DNA from: Rickettsiaceae bacterium
GTDB taxonomy: Bacteria; Pseudomonadota; Alphaproteobacteria; Rickettsiales; Rickettsiaceae
Length of the DNA stretch: 7,243 nt
Direction of reading: 5' to 3'
Assembly: GCA_022702085.1 (NCBI GenBank)
Contig: JAKONF010000190.1
Location: 1 to 7,243 of the forward strand
Shown here: positions 6,861 to 7,243 of the stretch, in pieces
Layout: the number at the start of each line of letters is the position of its first letter
How positions within the stretch are numbered: the stretch's first letter is position 1
Notes under the pieces: generated by a model
The model's database searches: none
What the model was told of the DNA's origin: nothing
What the model saw: only the letters and a program-made list of their open reading frames with translations
Position numbers and translations under genes: made by a program

Positions 6861-7243
6861 TTACATACCCTTGTTCATTCCTGTTTTTACTTTAAATTTT
6901 GATAAAGAATCTATTATTACATCCTCAGCCTTATTTATTAAATGTTTAGTGTTTTTTCTGACTTCATTTATGACTTTGGATTCTTGCTGCTTGCCCTCTT
7001 TTTGGATATTTTGCTTCGCATGTTCTTGCTCTTTTGCTAATTCAGCAGTTCTTTGATTTTCAGCAATTTTATTAACTTTGGCTTTTCTCTGTCCTGGTTC
7101 TTGTTTTTCTCTATGTTCTGGAATATATTGTTGTTCAAGATCAGCTCTTTCTTTTGCCGTTGCTTTTCCTTGTTCTGTTGATGGATCGACAAAATTACCT
7201 GCAGCTGATGCGGCTTCACCTGCTTTGCCAACTGCTCCACCAA
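6861..7243 (-). CDS. 3' end of an unidentified protein, Gly/Ala-rich then Lys/Glu-rich
   Basis: A minus-strand frame is open from the right edge to a TAA at 6861-6863, giving 127 complete codons with no start inside except near the very end, so the gene begins beyond 7243. The visible protein starts GGAVGKAGEAASAAGNFVDP, a small-residue region. It continues into a charged, probably helical or coiled-coil stretch rich in Lys, Glu and Gln (including EQQYIPEHREKQEPGQRK), and ends SLSKFKVKTGMNKGM. I do not recognise the family. A Gly/Ala-rich segment followed by a long hydrophilic tail is compatible with the C-terminus of a VirB6/TrbL-type secretion-channel protein, a family that carries such tails in Rickettsiales. 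It is equally compatible with a secreted or repeat-rich protein, and there is no motif to decide. It ends 30 bp before the sca4-like start with no terminator between them, suggesting one transcript. Confidence 0.7.
   Translation of the reverse strand, partial: GGAVGKAGEAASAAGNFVDPSTEQGKATAKERADLEQQYIPEHREKQEPGQRKAKVNKIAENQRTAELAKEQEHAKQNIQKEGKQQESKVINEVRKNTKHLINKAEDVIIDSLSKFKVKTGMNKGM

Noticed and set aside
7037..7243. Minus-strand frame of 68 codons opening with TTG at the right edge
   Set aside because: It overlaps the longer frame ending at 6861, which stays open across the whole edge region with a more protein-like composition. The 68-codon frame reads as a frame-shifted shadow (Lys/Gln/Asn runs) of that gene.

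Overview
The window is AT-rich DNA from an obligate intracellular alphaproteobacterium of the Rickettsiaceae. Three things point there. The ATP synthase genes are alphaproteobacterial in order and sequence (atpH then atpA, with a highly conserved alpha subunit). There is a ProP-like MFS transporter of the kind Rickettsia carry in several copies. Most telling is a homologue of the Rickettsia cytosolic antigen Sca4 (gene D, about 120 kDa in Rickettsia). The Sca4 homologue has a very different C-terminal half and, as far as I recall, a different gene neighbourhood. I therefore suspect a lineage outside the well-studied spotted-fever and typhus groups, such as a Torix/Tisiphia-like or Megaira-like relative. 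The sequence alone does not settle this.

Layout: positions 1-1754 (minus strand) hold the start of an ATP synthase operon, atpH followed by a 5'-complete atpA that runs off the left edge. Positions 1847-3127 (minus) encode a 12-helix-type MFS transporter. A 64-bp divergent intergenic region then leads into ruvA-ruvB (plus, 3192-4837), which overlap by 4 bp and encode the Holliday-junction branch-migration motor. A single base separates the end of ruvB from the end of the convergent sca4-like gene (minus, 4839-6830). Upstream of sca4, and probably co-transcribed with it, is the 3' end of another minus-strand gene (6861-7243). Its visible part is Gly/Ala-rich and then Lys/Glu/Gln-rich. No gap without a gene exceeds 100 bp. 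No tRNA, rRNA, CRISPR, insertion sequence or integrase is visible.

How the parts relate: atpHA (energy), ruvAB (recombination and repair) and the transporter are housekeeping or host-dependence functions with no obvious joint role. The least explained part is the right third, 4839-7243. There a conserved Sca4 N-terminal domain is joined to a long, probably disordered tail with degenerate Trp-containing repeats, downstream of an unidentified gene. I see no clear new defence or mobile system. Smaller curiosities are three tandem in-frame TAG codons between atpH and atpA, and an 11-bp duplication of the ruvA start that creates a five-codon leader ORF.
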